From: RPQJ01 sp963706535
GTDB taxonomy: Bacteria; Pseudomonadota; Gammaproteobacteria; Steroidobacterales; Steroidobacteraceae
DNA length: 64,000 bases
Direction of reading: 5' to 3'
NCBI GenBank assembly: GCA_963706535.1
Contig: CAVPMU010000013.1
Coordinates: 17,847-81,846 of the forward strand
Positions 61,513-64,000 of this stretch are shown in pieces. Under the pieces are notes generated by a model. It did no database searches, was not told the DNA's origin, and saw only the letters and a list, made by a program, of their open reading frames with translations. The position numbers and the translations under genes were made by a program. How positions within the stretch are numbered: the first letter of the stretch is position 1; each line of letters opens with the position of its first letter.

Positions 61513-61587
61513 GGGCCGTTAGCTCAGCGGTAGAGCAGCTGGCTTTTAACCAGTTGGTCGATGGTTCGATCCCATCACGGCCCACCA
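61513..61587 (+). tRNA. tRNA-Lys (TTT anticodon)
   Basis: Acceptor stem GGGCCGT/ACGGCCC, D arm GCTC..GAGC, anticodon arm GCTGG-CTTTTAA-CCAGT with TTT, T arm GATGG-TTCGATC-CCATC, encoded CCA. An integrase remnant lies 48 bases downstream, so this tRNA probably served as an attachment site. Confidence 0.96.
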
Positions 61588-61635
61588 GCCATTCAAGCAC
61601 TTACGCTCGCTGCGGCGGGCCACCGGGGGTCCCTG

Positions 61636-62055
61636 CTACCGTTTTGCTACCACGGGCCGGAGCAGCGCGCCGGCGATCTTCTCCGCGGCGTCGTCCATGT
61701 CCTTCGGCAGCGCGCCCTGCGAGAGGGCGAGGGTGCAGCAGGTGTGGCTCAGCATGTGTAAGGTGCCGACCACCGGCTCGCGCTTCGGGTGCTCCTCGCA
61801 CGGGCCGGTCCGCCCGAGCATCTGCAGCCATGAGCGGTTGCGCCAGTTCGAGTAGTCGAGCGGCCCGCCGTCCTCGCCCGGGAAGATCACGCGCTCGTCC
61901 GCGCCCTGGTGAATCCGCACGACGTTGCCGTCGAGCTTCTCCTTGCGCGCCTTGAGCTCGGCCACGACCTCGGCTGGGACCGGGATCGAGCGGTGCGCAT
62001 TCTCGGTCGTGAGGTCCGACCAGGCGCCCTGCGTGAACTGCTTGAGGGGCCGCAC
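61636..62055 (-). pseudogene. tyrosine recombinase (integrase) remnant next to tRNA-Lys
   Basis: On the minus strand the frame reads the middle of a phage-type integrase: ENAHRSIPVPAEVVAELKAR, DYSNWRNRSWLQML, then LHMLSHTCCTLALSQGALPK. The family motif is LRHT; here arginine is replaced by serine (LSHT). After ALPK the text jumps to DMDDAAEKIAGALLRPVVAK, the usual last segment. The intervening part, with the HxxH/W box and catalytic tyrosine, is missing. The N-terminal half is also missing. So it is a doubly truncated relic, pointing at the tRNA. Confidence 0.8.
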
Positions 62056-62388
62056 GCTGGCCGCCTCGAGGTCAACGTCGCCGTCGGAGGCCGTGCGGTG
62101 AGCGAGCGACCCATCGACGCGCTCCGGCGCGCGTTCGTCGACGTGCTCGAGACGATGCTCGCGGGCCCGCCGATCGCCGCGCGGAGTTGCAGGCTATACT
62201 GACGCGTGCCGCGGATTGCGCGGCCCGCCGGCGGGTGTGCCGCGGTAATTCGATCGTCGTCGCCTGGACGAAGTGTCGCTGGTTGGACTGGCGCAGCAGC
62301 CGTCGAGGGTGCTTTGGCGGGCGTATAATTCGGCCGTGACAGCCACGCCCAAGTTCCTCGATGTGGAGCGTGCCCGAGGTGCGCGACC
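62056..62388. other. non-coding stretch between integrase relic and small orphan gene
   Basis: About 330 bases. The frame upstream of the integrase relic (DVDLEAA and similar) continues for a short way, so more eroded integrase may lie here. TATAAT at 62324-62329 looks like a -10 element for the following small gene, but no convincing -35 was found. Nothing else recognised. Confidence 0.4.
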
Positions 62389-62580
62389 ATGACGATGCGG
62401 CCACGCCGTCCGATGCCGAAATTCAAGCACTTGCGGCCGGCGCCACCGGACAGCCCGATTTATACGCGTGGCTTTCGGGTTGGCGTGACCGTATTCGGCA
62501 AGAAAGAACCGGCTTCGCCCGCAGCGCCGAAGGCCAGCGAGAACGCGCCGGCAGTGCCCGTGGCGTTCCCGGGTCACTAG
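62389..62580 (+). CDS. small orphan protein, unknown
   Basis: 63 residues (or 55 from the ATG at 62413). MPKFKHLRPAPPDSPIYTRG, then FRVGVTVFGKKEP and a proline/alanine-rich end. No domain is recognised and no membrane segment is evident. A TATAAT lies about 60 bases upstream. Codon use is like the neighbours. It could be a real island gene or chance. Confidence 0.35.
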   Translation: MTMRPRRPMPKFKHLRPAPPDSPIYTRGFRVGVTVFGKKEPASPAAPKASENAPAVPVAFPGH

Positions 62581-62727
62581 TAAATCAGGCTATCCTTGGC
62601 GACTACGGGCGGCCGCGTGCTGGGCGCCTCTACGGAGAAGCGCACGGGATGACGCGGGTCCGGGGGAGGTTGCCGACCGCAAACCGTGCGGTGACTCTCG
62701 ATTGCTGTCCATATACTACTGTATATA

Positions 62728-63138
62728 ATGCGCAACATAGACCTGCTGCCGGGGGGCCGTACCGATCTAGCCGCGCTCAGGGTAAAGGACCGTACCGCAG
62801 CCGCCGAAATAGTGGCGCTGCTGGAGGAGGCCGACGCCGATCCGCGCATCTTCGAAAAGCTGACGACGCATGGTGATGTAACGATCGGCAAGGGGCACCT
62901 TGTGAACGTCGTGGGTTGGGTGGCCGCCAGGCGCGGTAGTAACAACCTGTTTCGATTGAAGGCGCTCGACCCACCCGTCCCCGGATACCGGGTGCTCTAC
63001 GGTTTTGACTGGCACACGAGACGTATTGGAATTCTCGCGGTGGTCAGGAGAGGAGACGACACGTATGAACTCGACGGCAATCTCGCACGGCGTATCCTCG
63101 AAGATTGGCGAATTGCAACCGGTGGAGTCCCAACCTAG
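62728..63138 (+). CDS. RelE/HigB-like toxin candidate
   Basis: 136 residues. The C-terminal half reads GYRVLYGFDWHTRRIGILAV and LARRILEDW, like the fold end of RelE/ParE-type and phage Gp49-like proteins, in which a toxin gene precedes an XRE antitoxin gene. The start ATG overlaps a TATAAT, and no ribosome site is seen, so the true start may differ. It overlaps the following XRE gene by 74 bases. Assignment is moderate and rests partly on gene order. Confidence 0.5.
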   Translation: MRNIDLLPGGRTDLAALRVKDRTAAAEIVALLEEADADPRIFEKLTTHGDVTIGKGHLVNVVGWVAARRGSNNLFRLKALDPPVPGYRVLYGFDWHTRRIGILAVVRRGDDTYELDGNLARRILEDWRIATGGVPT

Positions 63139-63532
63139 CAGTACCACCAGTGCGAAGGTCTATTCGCACAGCTTCGAGATCGTCCGCCCGAGCCCGCTGC
63201 GTGGCGGCACGCCCATCGACGAGTTCGTCAAGGACTGGGAGGCCGACCCCGAGATGGCGGCGGAGCTGCAGCGCGCCCGCACCCGCCTTGCTAAGCACCT
63301 CGACAAGGCGGAGACACTGCGCTCGCTGCGACTCAAGGCAGGTTTATCCCAGGCGCTGCTTGCCGCGCGCGCGGGCACGACGCAGTCGCACGTAGCGCTC
63401 ATCGAGTCGGGCGCGAAGGATCCACAGACGGACATGATTACTCGTTTGGCGGCTGCGCTCGAGCTTGACCCGGCTCGGGTCTTCCTGGCGGTCCGTACGC
63501 AGCGCGTCGCGAGGCAGGTTAGCGATGGCTGA
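63065..63532 (+). CDS. XRE-family helix-turn-helix protein, antitoxin candidate
   Basis: 155 residues. About 100 residues precede an XRE domain, LRLKAGLSQALLAARAGTTQ and SHVALIESGAKDPQTDMITR, which is the Cro/C1-type fold near residues 95-140. The N-terminal part contains EADPEMAAELQRARTRLAKH, similar to HigA-type antitoxins. The start at 63065 was chosen over an upstream extension. The long overlap with the toxin-like gene supports translational coupling. Confidence 0.75.
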   Translation: MNSTAISHGVSSKIGELQPVESQPSSTTSAKVYSHSFEIVRPSPLRGGTPIDEFVKDWEADPEMAAELQRARTRLAKHLDKAETLRSLRLKAGLSQALLAARAGTTQSHVALIESGAKDPQTDMITRLAAALELDPARVFLAVRTQRVARQVSDG

Positions 63533-64000
63533 CTCGCGCTTCGTCGACTGCATCTATTGCGACGACATCCGCAACGAGGTCGGGAACAAGCTGACGCTCG
63601 TGGGCTGCTATGGCGCGGACTTGGTCATCGAGCGCGCTCCTGCCACCCTGCCGAAATTGTGCGTGCTCGCCAAGATGTTCACGCCGGTCGATCAGCCGTT
63701 TGAGCGGCTGACGCTTCGCGTCGTTGTTGGCGAGACGCTCCTTGCCGAGCTGCAGCTCCCTCGCGGTCAATTCGACCAACCTGTGCGCGAGGACTCCCGT
63801 TGGTTGGTCATCAATGCCGCGATGACGCTATCGCCTTTCTTCATCGAACAGGATTGCACGGTGCGAGTCGAGGCCGAGTCCGAGGACGGAACGCTGATCG
63901 GCCCGAAGTTGCGAGTCAGGCAGCGAACAGCTACGCCCCCGAAGGTGCCTGCCGCCGGCAAGCCACGCCAGGGCGTTCGCCGGAAATCGAAAGGAGTGAT
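63525..64000 (+). CDS. DUF6941-like protein, partial at right edge
   Basis: An open frame starts at ATG 63525, overlapping the XRE stop, and runs to the window edge without a stop (158 codons). The opening RFVDCIYCDDIRNEVGNKLT, then LVGCYGADLVIE, resembles DUF6941 proteins, which are found on phages and islands and have no clear function. From about 140 on it becomes basic and proline-rich. The family match is from memory. The 3' end lies outside the window. Confidence 0.6.
   Translation, partial: MADSRFVDCIYCDDIRNEVGNKLTLVGCYGADLVIERAPATLPKLCVLAKMFTPVDQPFERLTLRVVVGETLLAELQLPRGQFDQPVREDSRWLVINAAMTLSPFFIEQDCTVRVEAESEDGTLIGPKLRVRQRTATPPKVPAAGKPRQGVRRKSKGV

Noticed and set aside
62711..62732. 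A second LexA box before the toxin-like gene
   Set aside because: CTGTATATAA matches the left half of the lexA box, but the right half reads TGCGCA, not the needed CAG at the correct spacing.

Overview
The window is a 64 kb stretch of high-GC chromosome, most likely from a gammaproteobacterium. Evidence for this: divergent rne and rluC; the yceD-rpmF-plsX run; the bcp-gcvR-dapA neighbourhood; ruvCAB followed by tolQRAB-pal-cpoB and queE-queC; a PA3496-type small protein; and the lexA-imuA-imuB-dnaE2 mutagenesis cassette. I cannot place it below class. The mixture would fit Xanthomonadales, Nevskiales or Steroidobacterales relatives.

Layout. 0-3.7 kb is a patch of eroding genes: a DUF1772/glutathione-transferase fusion remnant, a DUF1697 gene with an internal gap, a DUF1761 remnant and a frameshifted class D beta-lactamase, around an intact EamA transporter and a DUF3144 gene. 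3.7-6.3 kb holds OsmC, VOC, sorbosone-dehydrogenase-like and LMW phosphatase genes. 6.3-12.7 kb holds rne, rluC, the Maf pyrophosphatase, yceD-rpmF and plsX. 13.2-14.7 kb pairs an L,D-transpeptidase with an Lpp-like lipoprotein ending in lysine. 15.2-21.5 kb is the SOS cassette with a clear LexA box. 21.5-26 kb holds cnoX, a broken DUF481 gene, sdaA and an SDR. 26-33 kb is a suf operon on the minus strand, run by an Rrf2 regulator and extended by sufT, a Rieske ferredoxin and sixA. 33-37 kb is mlaFEDCB with mlaA next to it. 37-45 kb holds bepA, phoH2, bcp, gcvR, dapA, apbE, a second peroxiredoxin and GNAT. 45-51 kb holds tRNAs and the 2-oxoglutarate dehydrogenase genes sucA-sucB-lpdA. 51-61.5 kb holds relA, ruvCAB, tolQRAB-pal-cpoB and queE-queC. 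From tRNA-Lys at 61.5 kb to the right edge lies the start of an island: an integrase remnant, a toxin-antitoxin-like pair and a partial DUF6941-like gene.

The most unusual signal is a family of palindromic elements whose arms are tandem heptamers (GCGGATA, GGGGATA or GGGGGTA on one arm, the complement on the other). Four copies are visible. The heptamer differs between copies, while the two arms of a copy largely match each other. One copy lies in frame inside dnaE2, one abuts imuA, and a different inverted repeat lies in frame inside imuB, so all three mutasome genes carry a hairpin insertion. Separately, the window carries several small indels in otherwise conserved genes (the beta-lactamase, PA3496-like, DUF481 and sufT genes). 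These are either real decay or base-calling errors in the assembly, and the sequence alone cannot say which.
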